Below are positions 1 to 11,335 of a stretch of DNA of 64,000 nucleotides, one piece after another (within the stretch, counting starts at the first letter, position 1; each line of letters opens with the position of its first letter). The translations under genes and the position numbers were made by a program. The stretch comes from Paenibacillus methanolicus (GTDB lineage Bacteria; Bacillota; Bacilli; Paenibacillales; Paenibacillaceae): positions 159,521 through 223,520 of the forward strand of contig NZ_VNHS01000013.1 in NCBI RefSeq assembly GCF_008124765.1, in the 5' to 3' direction. The notes beneath the pieces are model-generated. The model saw only the letters and a program-made list of their open reading frames with translations, had not been told where the DNA came from and did not search any database.

Positions 1-3000
1 GCTTATACCAGCGGACCGTTCGGTACATTCACCTACCAATCCGGCGATTTTCAACGCATGCACTTGCAGCTTGTTTATGAGGTCGCCAGCGATGCGCAAG
101 TCAGCGTTCGGCATATGGTGAGGGCCGGTCCGACTGGGTCGTACAAATTGGAGAAGGAAGACATCAGACCCATCACTTCGCTTCCCTATTCCGAACAATT
201 TAAAGCCAATCCCGAGTACGGAACAATTAACGGTTCAAGCTTGTCTTACCTCCGTTACGATGACACTGTCGGCGCTGGAGACAAGATTAACATAAGCCTG
301 AGTACGACACAGAAGAAAGCCTACGTCTCCTTTTATTACCAGGCGGCACAAAGTTTCACGGGCGACTTCGACGTCGTGCCGGAATCGATCGCGTATAAGG
401 ACTCGTTCAAGCTGCATCCGAAGGAATTTCAGCTGAATGGCTGCGCCTACATATCGCACGCGTTCAAAATCGAACGCAATGGCACGTGGATCGGCCCCGC
501 TGTCGCCGGCCAAACGACGGACTCGACCTACTCGTTCGGCGATTACCCGTGGGTCATCGGAGTCGGCTATCATAGCATCTATATGAAGATCAAAACAAGC
601 TGCGGCGAGAGCAATTGGATCGGACCGAAAGCCTTGGACGTAACCGGCCCGACCCAAAACAGCCCGCCAACCTTCAAGATCGGGTTCACTCGCCCCAATG
701 ATACGAAGACCGCGCTGAACGAAGTCATCGCAGGCACCGCGCTGGACCTCGTCTACCTTGAAGATCCAACCATACCGACGCCGAGCGATCCGGACGGCGA
801 CCTGATGTACTTCATGGGCTTCGACTTTGCAAAGGGGAATGCATTCATTCAATCCATCCCTTCGAAGAGCATCGAATACGTCAACGGTCAGCACGGCATC
901 GCCATGGACGTCATCGGCTGGCATAACGTATGCGGCCAAATGCGCGACGAGTGGGGCGCGACGGCCACCGCTTGCACCTACATCAACGTCGTGCCGCCGA
1001 ACCCGGTTCCGGTCATCGGCTGTCCGGCGACGGTCATCGAGAATCATCCGATCCCGGATGCCGCTTTCGACGCAAGCCGCAGCTACAGTCCCCTTGGCAT
1101 CGCGATCGACCATAAGCGCGACGAATGGATCAATAAGAAGACCGAGGGGTATTACAACGGCACATCATCCAACATCGCCGTCACCGTCGGACTCCATGTG
1201 TACGACGCGAACGGCTTGAAGTCGCTCGAACCTGCCTATTGTACGATCATAGTCAAGCCGGACCTGCCGCCTGTGGCCAAGCTGGGCGTACCGCCGGTCG
1301 CGATTCGCGGCGAGTCGGCTGAAATTCTGAATCGGTCGACCAGCCCGGACGGGGATCCGATCACGCAGGCAACGTACAAATACAAGTACGATGCGAACAA
1401 CAACGGTTTCGCCGACGACGCTTGGACCAACACAACTGGTACGCTCGCCAAAACGACCTTCACGCCGACGAAAGTCGGGAAGTATCTCTTCTATGTCAAT
1501 ATCACCGAGGCTTACGGGAAATCCGACGATACGGCGGGAGAGCTCGAATCGACCTTGACGCTCGACGTGGTGAACCAGGCGCCGGAAGTGAGTTTCGCGA
1601 TGGAAGGCAAGAACCCGAATCCGGACTTGGACGGATACACGGAGCTAGCGCCGGACCAGATCATCAAGCAGCCGCTGTATGTCACGAACACGAACCAGCC
1701 GGTCAATAACGCCGCTAATCTGTGGGAAGTGGCGGGGAAAAAGCTTGTCGGTCTGGAAGGACGCAACTTCGGAGCGCAGGACGCGAAGCCTTATCGCATC
1801 AGCCGAACGATGTTTGGCGGCAACGGCAGAACGTACGATTCGTTCGAGACGTTAATCATGGCCGATAACGGCTACGGACCTAATCGCCTTTCGCCATGGC
1901 GTTCAGCTGTGGGGAATTCGGCGACATTCTCCTATCCTTTGGTCGATCCGGATACGAAGTCATTTTTCCGTTTCTCCGGCGGGGATATCGGCCGCGGCGG
2001 CGTGGGCGATCTCTACTCCAACAAAAAATACGTGTATTTCAGTACCTACAGTTCGAGCAGGGAACTGAACGGCGAGTATACCTATACGAACAAAATCTAC
2101 GCGCTGGACCCCAAGAAGCTGAGTCCCGTACGTACGATTATCGGGGGATGGGGAACGTTTACGCGCGAGTATACCAACGGCAGCCCGTTTGCGTTCATCA
2201 TCAGCAAGAATAATCCGTCCCACCGCCTCCTGACCTTTAAAGGATCAGACGGCATAGAGCGACAAATCTACATGTATCCCGGGGAATTCAACCAGTGGAA
2301 AGTGGTCGAAGGATACATCTATGCGACGCGAAACTGGGATGGACGCTATGATGGCCAGAGCTATTATAAAAGCGAAATCGTCATCTACGACGCGTTCACC
2401 GGGAAGCAGATACGCAGCTCTCTGGACATCCCCAATTATGATGCGCAGTTGAAAAAGATGCTGTCCGACCATGGACTGAATACAAGCGATGGGATCGGTT
2501 CATTCGTCAAAGGGATCAGATCCAGCATCATGGTGACGCATGGCGCGAGTTACGCGAAGGAATCGCAGATTTTTCAGTACAACTATAAAATCAACGCGGA
2601 CCTCACCTTTACGTTTCTGCACGCGCAGAAAGCGCCTGCACCAAAGTCGGACTATGCGAAAAACAACTATGTCCCGAACAATTTACTGTACGGCGCGGCG
2701 AGCGATAAATTTTTCGATGCGGCGGGCAACTGGTATCAGTATGAATGCTACTACCCCTACGCGGGCGGCTGGCGGGGATATCCGGATTTAAACGTCGCCA
2801 AATACAACGCGGAAGGGAAGTTCATGTGGCGCGTCTATTTAACGCCATCCCATCAGTTAAACAGTAATTTACCCGGAACGACGCTGGATGCGACGTATCT
2901 AAGCGTCTATTACAACGCCATGGAGACGATAGCGTCCTTAGCTCTCGATCCCATCAGAGGGGAGCTGTACGCCAAGTATTACTATGACTACTATTCCAGC

Positions 3001-5874
3001 CAAGGCAATGTCATCCCCAATGCCATGACGGAGCTGAAGGTCATCAATGCGGCAACGGGGGCGGTCAAAAAGACGCTAAATGATCAGAGTTCCGCAGATG
3101 AGCTTCAACGGTACAATTACACCGGCGGTCCGAATATGCGTCTGGGGCCAAAGTTTTATATGGATTGGACGAACGGAAACACGGCAAACGGCGATAGCGC
3201 GACCGTCACCATCGAGGGTAATCGAACCAACCGAACGAATGTGTGCACGAATTACGATATCGGCGTTCAATTGGGCTATCACGATATTGTGGATAGAACA
3301 GGCAACAAAATCGGCCAAGCCGGCGCGCCATGCGGTTTTAGCCCGCAAGTGTTCGGGGAGTACGTCCAGGATGGGGTATTCGCATCCTTCAGCGGCGCCC
3401 AATGCGACGGGTGCTACAACCCGCAGGATGTCGTCCATCTCAATATTTCGATCGGCCAGCCGTCTACCTCGCCTGCCATGGTCAAATCGTTCACGAACGG
3501 TCAATTTTATTCGCCGACATCAACGATCCTGAAAGACTTTGAAGCGCGGTTTGCGTTTAACATTCGCGACATCGACTATGATCAAGAATGGTTCGGCTAT
3601 TCCTTCCGGATGAGCGGCCCGACGCAGCGTTATGCGGTCGAGAGCGACGGTCGCACATTAGCGTTGGCGGTATACAAATCCGGCAGCCGGACGGTGCTGG
3701 ACAGCGTATCGTATCCGTTCCAAAGCCAAAAGGATTACATGTTGAAAGTCCGGGCTGCCGGCGAGGAATTGGAAGTGCTCCTGAACAATACGCCGATACT
3801 GGCAGCCAAGGACGCGACGTATGACGAGGGGAAATTCGGCTATTTCAGCGATAAATCCTACGTCACCCTTGGCAGCATTTTCTACAAGTCGCTGTATCGC
3901 GGCTCGCCATGGTCCCATGCTTATGCCATCTGGGAGGAAGGGGCAGCCAAGGCGGACGTACAGTACAAGGATATCGTCTTCGCCGACCCGGAGAACGACC
4001 CGGCCGCGGGCGGTCAATTCGACTGGTCGGTGCGGCATACGGCGCGGTTTATCCATCATCAAGGCGTATCCAAGCTTCACGGCAAGACGTTCGCCGATGC
4101 TCAGCTTGCCTTTGACGCGGTCGGCGATTACGCGATCCAGCTACGGGCGAAAGATGATCCGAACCCCGGTTACTTGTTCCCTAGCACCGTCTTCGGGAGT
4201 TATCGAAAATCTTCGAATACGTTCGAACAGACGATAACCGTCCATCGGCGTCCGATCGCGGACTTCAGCGTAGCGCAAGGGGAGGAGGGCTTCATCGAGT
4301 GGACGGACCGCAGCCGCGATCCGGACCGCTATTGGAGCGCTTCGGACTATTCCTCGGAAAGTACGGGCATCGATTACAAGCTTAATCGCGGCATCGTGGA
4401 GAAGCGGTTTTATTACATTTCGCCAGGCGGCGGATATGCGGCCAAGAAGCTCACGACGCCCGCGGAGACGGGGACTTACGAGATCGGCATGGCCGTCAAA
4501 GACGAGTACGGGGCATGGAGCGAATACGATGTCGAATTCATCTCCATCGGCAGGCTGCCTGCTCCGGATGACCCGCCGGTCCCCGGATTCGCGGCGAATC
4601 CGATCGAGACGCACCGCGGCGCGGCCATTACGATCTCCTCCTCCGCATCGGATAAGGAAGATGGTAGCAGAGAAAACATAGCGCACGCCTATTATGTGTC
4701 GAAGCTAGGATCCGAAGAGAACGAGGCGCTGCAAAGCACGTCCCGCACGACATGGTCGAAGGCGTTCTCGACGCTCGGGATTTTCCGAATCCGTCAGGTG
4801 GTCGAGGATTCCGCCGGCCAAAGCGCGGAGCTGACTCGCCAGGTGACGATCGTGAATCGTTCGCCGTCCGCGCAGGTGACGAACCCGGCGAGCTCGAATC
4901 CGGCGGCGCCGACCGTGGTGAAGGAGCCGCGTCCGCGGTTCGAATGGACCTTCGGCGATCCGGACGCGGATGCGCAGTCGCAATTCCAGCTGCGCATTAC
5001 GAGGCAGGACGGCAGCTTAGTTGCCGATACGGGCGTTCGCTCGGGCGTCCAGATGGAATTTGCGCCGACGGCGGATTTGCCGGAGAAAATATTGCTCAAC
5101 GTGAACGTGCGGGTGTTCGACGGTTATGATTGGAGCGGCTGGAGCACGCCGAAATACTTCACGATCATTACGAACGATCCGCCGGAGGGCGACTTCGGCT
5201 GGACGCCAAGCCCCGTCTACGAAGGGGATGCGATTCAGTTGACGCATACGTTGGCCGATCCGGATGACGATCTCTTAACGCTGAGCTACCGCGTTACTGC
5301 GCCAGGCGGCCAATCGTCGACCTACGCCTTCGAGACGAGCCCGCCGTATACGGCGACCGGGCCCTCCTTCAAGGCCGTTCAGCCGGGGAATTACACGGTC
5401 GTGCTCTCCATCTCCGATGGCCAAGCGGCTCCCGTCCTGGTCGCGAAGACGATCGCCGTGCTTCCGCTCGGGCTGACGGGCGCGGTTCGGCACACGCCGG
5501 AGTGGGACAACCGTCGGCGGGCGTACAACCTGGAGAAGAGCGGCAGCGAGAACGAGCCGCGGGGAGCGCACGTGTTTTGGGCCGGCGAGAAGTTCGTGCT
5601 GCGCGCTCAAACGACGGCGACCGGGACGCTGACGACGGCCGTCCGGGTGGACGTGACGATGAACGGATCGACCGTCCGGTTGACGGCGGATAACCCGGCC
5701 AAGACCGCATGGAGCGGCGAGCTATGGGAGAGCGGATTCGAGGACTTGGCAGATGGTCCGCTCGCTTTTGTTTTCCGCGTCCAATACAGCAACGGGACGG
5801 TGAAGACGGTCTCCGTACCCGTGACGATCGCGGGCAATGTGAACCAAACGTACGGCGTTCATCGCAAGCAATAG
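1..5874 (+). CDS. Giant secreted multi-domain surface protein, 5' truncated by window edge
   Basis: The reading frame is open from base 1, so the gene begins upstream and at least 1957 residues are present. There is no membrane or enzyme signature. The visible parts look extracellular: PKD/Ig-like modules (NxxPxV/SPDGDPIT-type strands near residues 400-520), a middle section with strand-rich 'YFSTY...KIYALD' blocks that resemble a beta-propeller, a LamG-like stretch near residues 1180-1290, and repeated Ig-like modules of the DPDxDxQSQFQ and DPDDDLLTLSY type towards the C-terminus. It ends without an LPxTG sorting signal, SLH domains or a terminal membrane helix, so any anchoring must lie in the missing N-terminus. 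It is followed closely by the promoter of the thiamin operon. It may be an adhesin or matrix protein; the function is not recognisable. No frameshift is visible. Confidence 0.8.
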   Translation, partial: AYTSGPFGTFTYQSGDFQRMHLQLVYEVASDAQVSVRHMVRAGPTGSYKLEKEDIRPITSLPYSEQFKANPEYGTINGSSLSYLRYDDTVGAGDKINISLSTTQKKAYVSFYYQAAQSFTGDFDVVPESIAYKDSFKLHPKEFQLNGCAYISHAFKIERNGTWIGPAVAGQTTDSTYSFGDYPWVIGVGYHSIYMKIKTSCGESNWIGPKALDVTGPTQNSPPTFKIGFTRPNDTKTALNEVIAGTALDLVYLEDPTIPTPSDPDGDLMYFMGFDFAKGNAFIQSIPSKSIEYVNGQHGIAMDVIGWHNVCGQMRDEWGATATACTYINVVPPNPVPVIGCPATVIENHPIPDAAFDASRSYSPLGIAIDHKRDEWINKKTEGYYNGTSSNIAVTVGLHVYDANGLKSLEPAYCTIIVKPDLPPVAKLGVPPVAIRGESAEILNRSTSPDGDPITQATYKYKYDANNNGFADDAWTNTTGTLAKTTFTPTKVGKYLFYVNITEAYGKSDDTAGELESTLTLDVVNQAPEVSFAMEGKNPNPDLDGYTELAPDQIIKQPLYVTNTNQPVNNAANLWEVAGKKLVGLEGRNFGAQDAKPYRISRTMFGGNGRTYDSFETLIMADNGYGPNRLSPWRSAVGNSATFSYPLVDPDTKSFFRFSGGDIGRGGVGDLYSNKKYVYFSTYSSSRELNGEYTYTNKIYALDPKKLSPVRTIIGGWGTFTREYTNGSPFAFIISKNNPSHRLLTFKGSDGIERQIYMYPGEFNQWKVVEGYIYATRNWDGRYDGQSYYKSEIVIYDAFTGKQIRSSLDIPNYDAQLKKMLSDHGLNTSDGIGSFVKGIRSSIMVTHGASYAKESQIFQYNYKINADLTFTFLHAQKAPAPKSDYAKNNYVPNNLLYGAASDKFFDAAGNWYQYECYYPYAGGWRGYPDLNVAKYNAEGKFMWRVYLTPSHQLNSNLPGTTLDATYLSVYYNAMETIASLALDPIRGELYAKYYYDYYSSQGNVIPNAMTELKVINAATGAVKKTLNDQSSADELQRYNYTGGPNMRLGPKFYMDWTNGNTANGDSATVTIEGNRTNRTNVCTNYDIGVQLGYHDIVDRTGNKIGQAGAPCGFSPQVFGEYVQDGVFASFSGAQCDGCYNPQDVVHLNISIGQPSTSPAMVKSFTNGQFYSPTSTILKDFEARFAFNIRDIDYDQEWFGYSFRMSGPTQRYAVESDGRTLALAVYKSGSRTVLDSVSYPFQSQKDYMLKVRAAGEELEVLLNNTPILAAKDATYDEGKFGYFSDKSYVTLGSIFYKSLYRGSPWSHAYAIWEEGAAKADVQYKDIVFADPENDPAAGGQFDWSVRHTARFIHHQGVSKLHGKTFADAQLAFDAVGDYAIQLRAKDDPNPGYLFPSTVFGSYRKSSNTFEQTITVHRRPIADFSVAQGEEGFIEWTDRSRDPDRYWSASDYSSESTGIDYKLNRGIVEKRFYYISPGGGYAAKKLTTPAETGTYEIGMAVKDEYGAWSEYDVEFISIGRLPAPDDPPVPGFAANPIETHRGAAITISSSASDKEDGSRENIAHAYYVSKLGSEENEALQSTSRTTWSKAFSTLGIFRIRQVVEDSAGQSAELTRQVTIVNRSPSAQVTNPASSNPAAPTVVKEPRPRFEWTFGDPDADAQSQFQLRITRQDGSLVADTGVRSGVQMEFAPTADLPEKILLNVNVRVFDGYDWSGWSTPKYFTIITNDPPEGDFGWTPSPVYEGDAIQLTHTLADPDDDLLTLSYRVTAPGGQSSTYAFETSPPYTATGPSFKAVQPGNYTVVLSISDGQAAPVLVAKTIAVLPLGLTGAVRHTPEWDNRRRAYNLEKSGSENEPRGAHVFWAGEKFVLRAQTTATGTLTTAVRVDVTMNGSTVRLTADNPAKTAWSGELWESGFEDLADGPLAFVFRVQYSNGTVKTVSVPVTIAGNVNQTYGVHRKQ

Positions 5875-5899
5875 GCAATTGCCACAGGAAGAAAAAGGG

Positions 5900-5929
5900 T
5901 TGACAGTATGAATTGGCACGGGGTATAGT
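5900..5929 (+). promoter_or_regulatory. Sigma-A promoter of the thi operon
   Basis: TTGACA at 5900-5905 and TATAGT at 5924-5929, with an 18-bp spacer, lie immediately upstream of the TPP aptamer. The transcript would start about 5936, just before the aptamer's first strand. Confidence 0.8.
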
Positions 5930-5943
5930 CGTACCATGAAATC

Positions 5944-6034
5944 CACTAGGGGCGCCCATCCGGGCTGAGATAAGGCGAGCAACGCCTTGGTCCCTTCGAA
6001 CCTGATCTGGGTTATGCCAGCGTAGGAAAGTGGG
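5944..6034 (+). promoter_or_regulatory. TPP riboswitch (THI element) aptamer
   Basis: Conserved THI-box blocks are present in order: the GGGGCGC strand (5949-5955), GGCTGAGA (5963-5970), a variable hairpin AAGGCG/CGCCTT (5972-5987), CCCTTCGAACCTGATCTGG (5992-6010) and the ATGCCAGCGTAGG strand (6014-6026). It lies between the promoter and thiC, so it is expected to turn off expression of the operon when thiamin pyrophosphate is abundant. Confidence 0.95.
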
Positions 6035-6169
6035 AATGTGCGTGCGAATCCGTCATGCCTGTCTGCAGCAGCGTCTATTGGGCGCGTTGCGCAGCGACCG
6101 GCATTGACTACTCCTGTTCGCGGCCGGGACGTGACGTCCGGGTTGCCCGCAGGTGAACCGCGTGAACAG

Positions 6170-6198
6170 ACCGCTCCCTTCGCCGGAGCGGTTTTTTT
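6170..6198 (+). terminator. Intrinsic terminator in thiC leader (riboswitch expression platform candidate)
   Basis: An 8-bp stem (ACCGCTCC paired with GGAGCGGT), a 7-nt loop and a run of seven T residues at 6192-6198, about 140 nt after the aptamer. It fits the regulated terminator of a transcriptional OFF riboswitch. Confidence 0.8.
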
Positions 6199-6472
6199 GT
6201 TGCGGCAGGATTGTAACGGCTACGCCGAAGGCGGCCATTCGGCTTCGTTCGGAGCGAGTCTTCGTTACGGGCTTCGCTCGCATAGACGGCCATTCATGCC
6301 GGATACCGCATCGGTTGAAGCGAGATAATCGAGATATTATGCCGCGTTATCGCGTTACCGATTTCCTGCGTGCAAGCAGATCGGCAGCGGCGAAATTCGC
6401 CATCCTTGATTCGGATCTGATTTAACGGTTGGCATATTCGCGCCTGTCCGGCTTTTTCAATCGCTGATCATG
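6199..6472 (+). other. Untranslated stretch of thiC leader, no feature recognised
   Basis: About 270 bp between the two leader hairpins. I see no convincing coding frame with a ribosome binding site and no recognisable element. The leader from aptamer to thiC is unusually long (about 480 nt). Confidence 0.5.
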
Positions 6473-6512
6473 CCTCCTAGGGGATTTCTCATCCACCCCT
6501 AGGAGGTTTTTT
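6473..6512 (+). terminator. Second leader hairpin containing the thiC Shine-Dalgarno sequence
   Basis: A perfect 11-bp stem (CCTCCTAGGGG at 6473-6483 with CCCCTAGGAGG at 6496-6506), a 12-nt loop, then six T residues (6507-6512). The 3' arm contains AGGAGG (6501-6506), 9 nt before the thiC ATG. The hairpin can therefore act as a terminator and also hide the ribosome binding site. Confidence 0.75.
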
Positions 6513-6515
6513 ATT

Positions 6516-8268
<1,753 letters not shown>

Positions 8269-8276
<8 letters not shown>

Positions 8277-9480
8277 GCCGGAAGAGCAGCCGCGCTGGCC
8301 GGACCGGTATTCCCGGCAGACGCGGTTCGCGCCGATCGGCGAAAGCGGGCAGCGGCTTCTTGAACAAGCGGGCGTGCTGATCGTCGGCTGCGGGGCGCTC
8401 GGCGCTTCGCTTGCCCAACACATGGCGCGAGCAGGCGTCGGACTCGTGCGGATCGTCGACCGCGACTACGTCGAGCCGAGCAATTTGCAGCGGCAGGTGT
8501 TGTTCGACGAGCGGGATGCGCTGGAATCGCTGCCGAAAGCCGTCGCGGCCGCCCGCAAGCTTCGCCGGATTAACGGCGAGATCGAAGTGGACGCGCGGGT
8601 GCTGGACGTGACGAAAGCGAACGTCGGCGAGTTGTTGGAGGGCATGGACGCCGTGCTGGACGGGACCGACAACGCGGCCGCGCGGCTGCTGCTGAGCGAT
8701 CGTTGTTTCCGGCGGGGCATCCCGTTCTTCTACGGCGGGGTGGCCGGCTCCCAAGGAATGAGCGCGTCGCTCGTTCCGGGCGCCACCGCTTGCTTGCGCT
8801 GTCTGATCGGGGGCGGCGAGTCCGATTCGGAAGCGGACACCTGCGATACGATCGGCGTCATCGCGCCGGCCGTGGAATGGGTGGCCGCGCTGCAGGCGGC
8901 GGAAGCGCTGAAGTGGTTAAGCGGGCGCCGCGACGCGTTGCGGCGCACGTGGCTAACCGGGGATTTGTGGAACTTCCGGGTTAGGGAGTCGGCGCTCCCT
9001 TCCCCCTCGCGGGGGTGCGACATTTGCGGCGGCGCGCAAGCTGCGGAAGAGCGCGGAGACGAGGTGCCGACGTCTCGTGTTCTGGTCCGCGAAGCGATGG
9101 ACGCGTCCGGCTCGCCGAAGATTTCATCGAGTCATGCTGCTGCTACCTTCAACCGAGTCGACGCGCAGGGCGATGGCGAATCCGGTCCTAACGGCGCTCG
9201 CCCGCAAACCGCGGTCTTATGCGGCCGGGATACCGTACAGGTAACAATGGGGGAAAGCGACGGGATAGATCTCGTCGAGGCGGAACGTTGGCTGGCTGCG
9301 CGCGGGTGCGAGGTGAGGAGTAATCCGTATTTGGTCAAGGCGGCATTGCCCGAAGGCGAGAAGCTGGTCTTGTTCCCGGACGGCCGAATACTGGTGCAGG
9401 GCACGCAAGACCCGGCGCGCGCGATATCGCTGTGCGGGGCGTATCTTACCGGCATGAGGGATGCTGCAATCCAGCGCTGA
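8269..9480 (+). CDS. thiF: ThiF/MoeB-type ThiS adenylyltransferase
   Basis: E1-like enzyme that adenylates the C-terminal GG of ThiS before sulfur transfer for thiazole synthesis. It has a Rossmann motif GCGALG (residues 40-45), DRDYVEPSNLQRQ for nucleotide binding, two zinc-binding CxxC pairs (C175/C178 and C250/C253) and the CDTIG motif with C192. At 403 residues it is longer than the minimal ~250-residue ThiF. The extra C-terminal ~130 residues contain no rhodanese Cys motif that I can see and resemble the tail of MoeB-like proteins. The start overlaps the thiC stop, showing translational coupling. Its substrate ThiS is supplied by the next gene as a fusion. Assignment as ThiF rather than MoeB rests on operon context. 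Confidence 0.9.
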
Positions 9481-9499
9481 TGGAGAGGAGGAGAAGAGC

Positions 9500-10357
9500 A
9501 TGAAAAGCAAGACATTCGACTTCAGTCTGTATGTCATCACGGGCGAGAACTATCATCCGGGGCGCAAGCTGGAGCAAGTGATGGAGCAGGCGCTGCGCGG
9601 CGGCGCGGATATCGTGCAGCTGCGGGCGAAAGACGCGCCCAAGCGCGAGGTGCTGGCGCAAGCGCGCATGCTCCGCGATTTGACGGCCCGTTATCAGGTA
9701 CCGCTGATCATCAACGATCATCTGGACATCGCGCAGGCGGTGTCGGCGGACGGCGTCCATTTGGGCCAAGAGGATTTGCCGCTCGCGGAGGCGCGCGCGA
9801 TACTAGGTCCGGATCGAATCATCGGCATCTCGACCCATAATATTGCGCAGGCGCTGGAAGCGCAGGCGGGCGGAGCCGATTACATCGGCGTCGGTCCGGT
9901 CTTTCCGACCGGCACGAAGCCGGGGCGGCAGGCGGTGACGACGTCTTACGTGCGGGAGGCGGCCGAGCGCGTCACGATTCCGTTCGTGGCGATCGGAGGC
10001 ATCACGCTGGACAATGTCGACGCGGTGCTCGAGGCAGGCGCCAAGCGGGTCTGCGCCGTGTCGGCCATCGTCGGCAGCGCGGAACCCGCCGAGACGTGCC
10101 GGGCGTTCAAGCATCGGCTTCGCGCCTTTGCGGCGATGGCAATGCCGGACCCGGCTTCCAAGCGGATCCGCGTCAACGGCCGCGAAGATTGGACGAACGC
10201 CGGGAACGTGCAGGAACTGGTCCGACAGTACGGGCTTCAAGGCGCGCGCATCGTGGTGGAGCTGGACGGCGTCATTCTGTCGCGGGAAGCATGGGCGGAT
10301 ACGCAGCTGGCCGAAGGCGCGCAGCTGGAGCTGGTTCATTTCGTGGGAGGAGGTTGA
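9500..10357 (+). CDS. thiE: Thiamin-phosphate synthase fused to sulfur carrier ThiS
   Basis: Residues ~1-210 are a TIM-barrel ThiE: VQLRAKD, NDHLDIA, DGVHLGQED, GVGPVFPTGTK and AIGGI motifs for condensing HMP-PP with thiazole phosphate. Residues ~215-285 are a complete ThiS: IRVNGRED near the start, VELDGVILSREAW in the middle, and a terminal FVGGG ending in the Gly-Gly that ThiF adenylates. There is no stop between the domains and no separate ThiS gene nearby. I chose ATG 9500 because GAGGAGG lies 8 nt upstream; an earlier in-frame ATG at 9461 lies inside thiF without a ribosome binding site. An internal start at 10135 for free ThiS is possible but has no good Shine-Dalgarno sequence. Confidence 0.9.
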   Translation: MKSKTFDFSLYVITGENYHPGRKLEQVMEQALRGGADIVQLRAKDAPKREVLAQARMLRDLTARYQVPLIINDHLDIAQAVSADGVHLGQEDLPLAEARAILGPDRIIGISTHNIAQALEAQAGGADYIGVGPVFPTGTKPGRQAVTTSYVREAAERVTIPFVAIGGITLDNVDAVLEAGAKRVCAVSAIVGSAEPAETCRAFKHRLRAFAAMAMPDPASKRIRVNGREDWTNAGNVQELVRQYGLQGARIVVELDGVILSREAWADTQLAEGAQLELVHFVGGG

Positions 10358-10363
10358 GGCATC

Positions 10364-11335
10364 ATGATCGAAGCAAATGCCAATATTGACCCGCTCGTCA
10401 TCGGCGGCAAACGACTGCAATCCCGGTTCTTCCTCGGCACGGGGCGGTTCCCGAGTCCGGCCGTGCTGCAGCTCGCGCTCGAAGCGTCCAAGGCGGAAGT
10501 CGTCACGTTCGCGGTGCGCAGGGTGAATCTGGACGACGCGCGGGAAGATTCGATCTTGCAGCATATGCAGGAACGCGAGCTGACTTATCTGCCGAACACG
10601 TCGGGCGCGAACAACGCGGACGAGGCGGTACGCATCGCGCGGCTGGCCCGGGCGGCGGGACTCGGCACCTGGATCAAGGTGGAGATTAGCGCCAATCCGC
10701 GCACGCTGCTGCCGGATCCGCTGGAGACGCTGCGGGCGACGGAGCGGCTGGCGGCGGAAGGGTTCGTCGTGCTGCCGTATACGTCCGACGATCCGGTTCT
10801 GTGCAAAAGGCTGGAGGAAGCCGGCGCGGCTGCCGTCATGCCCGGCGGCGCGCCGATCGGATCCGGCCTCGGGATCTTGAATCCGTACAATATCGGGCTT
10901 ATCGCCCAAGAGTCGCGCGTGCCGATCATTGTGGACGCCGGCATCGGCTCCGCAGGCGACGTCGTCCAGGCGATGGAGCTCGGGGCGGACGGCATTCTGG
11001 TCAACACGCCCGTCGCCAAGGCGCTGGATCCGGTCGGCATGGCGCAGGCGATGCGGCTCGCGGTCGAAGCCGGCCGGTTGTCGTATTTGTCCGGACGCAT
11101 TCCAAGACGCCAATATGCTTCGGCAAGCAGCGAGGCCGAGGGCGTATCGAAGCCGGCGTTATCCTTAGATACCGATAATAACGGCAATTCGGCACGGGAC
11201 GTGAAGCTGGATGCCGCGATTGCGGCCCAAGGCGAGAACGCCGCGCGCGAAGCCGCCGTCGCGCTGGCGAGCGACATCAGGCAGCATGCGGCCGAAGCAG
11301 CCGATGCGGGGAAGGAGCTTGGCGGAATTGGCTGA
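10364..11335 (+). CDS. thiG: Thiazole synthase ThiG with extended C-terminus
   Basis: Forms the thiazole phosphate ring from deoxyxylulose phosphate, dehydroglycine and ThiS thiocarboxylate. Family motifs FFLGTGRFPS, TFAVRR, LPNTSGA, KVEI, LPYTSDDP, MPGGAPIGSGLG, DAGIG and NTPVAKA are all present. The catalytic core ends near residue 260 (RIPRRQYASASS). The protein then continues for about 60 residues of Ala-rich, probably helical sequence not needed in ordinary ThiG (~255 residues). This tail runs into the start of thiO, which overlaps by 8 bp. GGAGGAGG lies upstream of ATG 10364. Confidence 0.93.
   Translation: MIEANANIDPLVIGGKRLQSRFFLGTGRFPSPAVLQLALEASKAEVVTFAVRRVNLDDAREDSILQHMQERELTYLPNTSGANNADEAVRIARLARAAGLGTWIKVEISANPRTLLPDPLETLRATERLAAEGFVVLPYTSDDPVLCKRLEEAGAAAVMPGGAPIGSGLGILNPYNIGLIAQESRVPIIVDAGIGSAGDVVQAMELGADGILVNTPVAKALDPVGMAQAMRLAVEAGRLSYLSGRIPRRQYASASSEAEGVSKPALSLDTDNNGNSARDVKLDAAIAAQGENAAREAAVALASDIRQHAAEAADAGKELGGIG

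Noticed and set aside
10135..10357. Separate thiS gene
   Set aside because: No Shine-Dalgarno sequence before the internal ATG; an in-frame fusion is simpler, though an internal start is not excluded.
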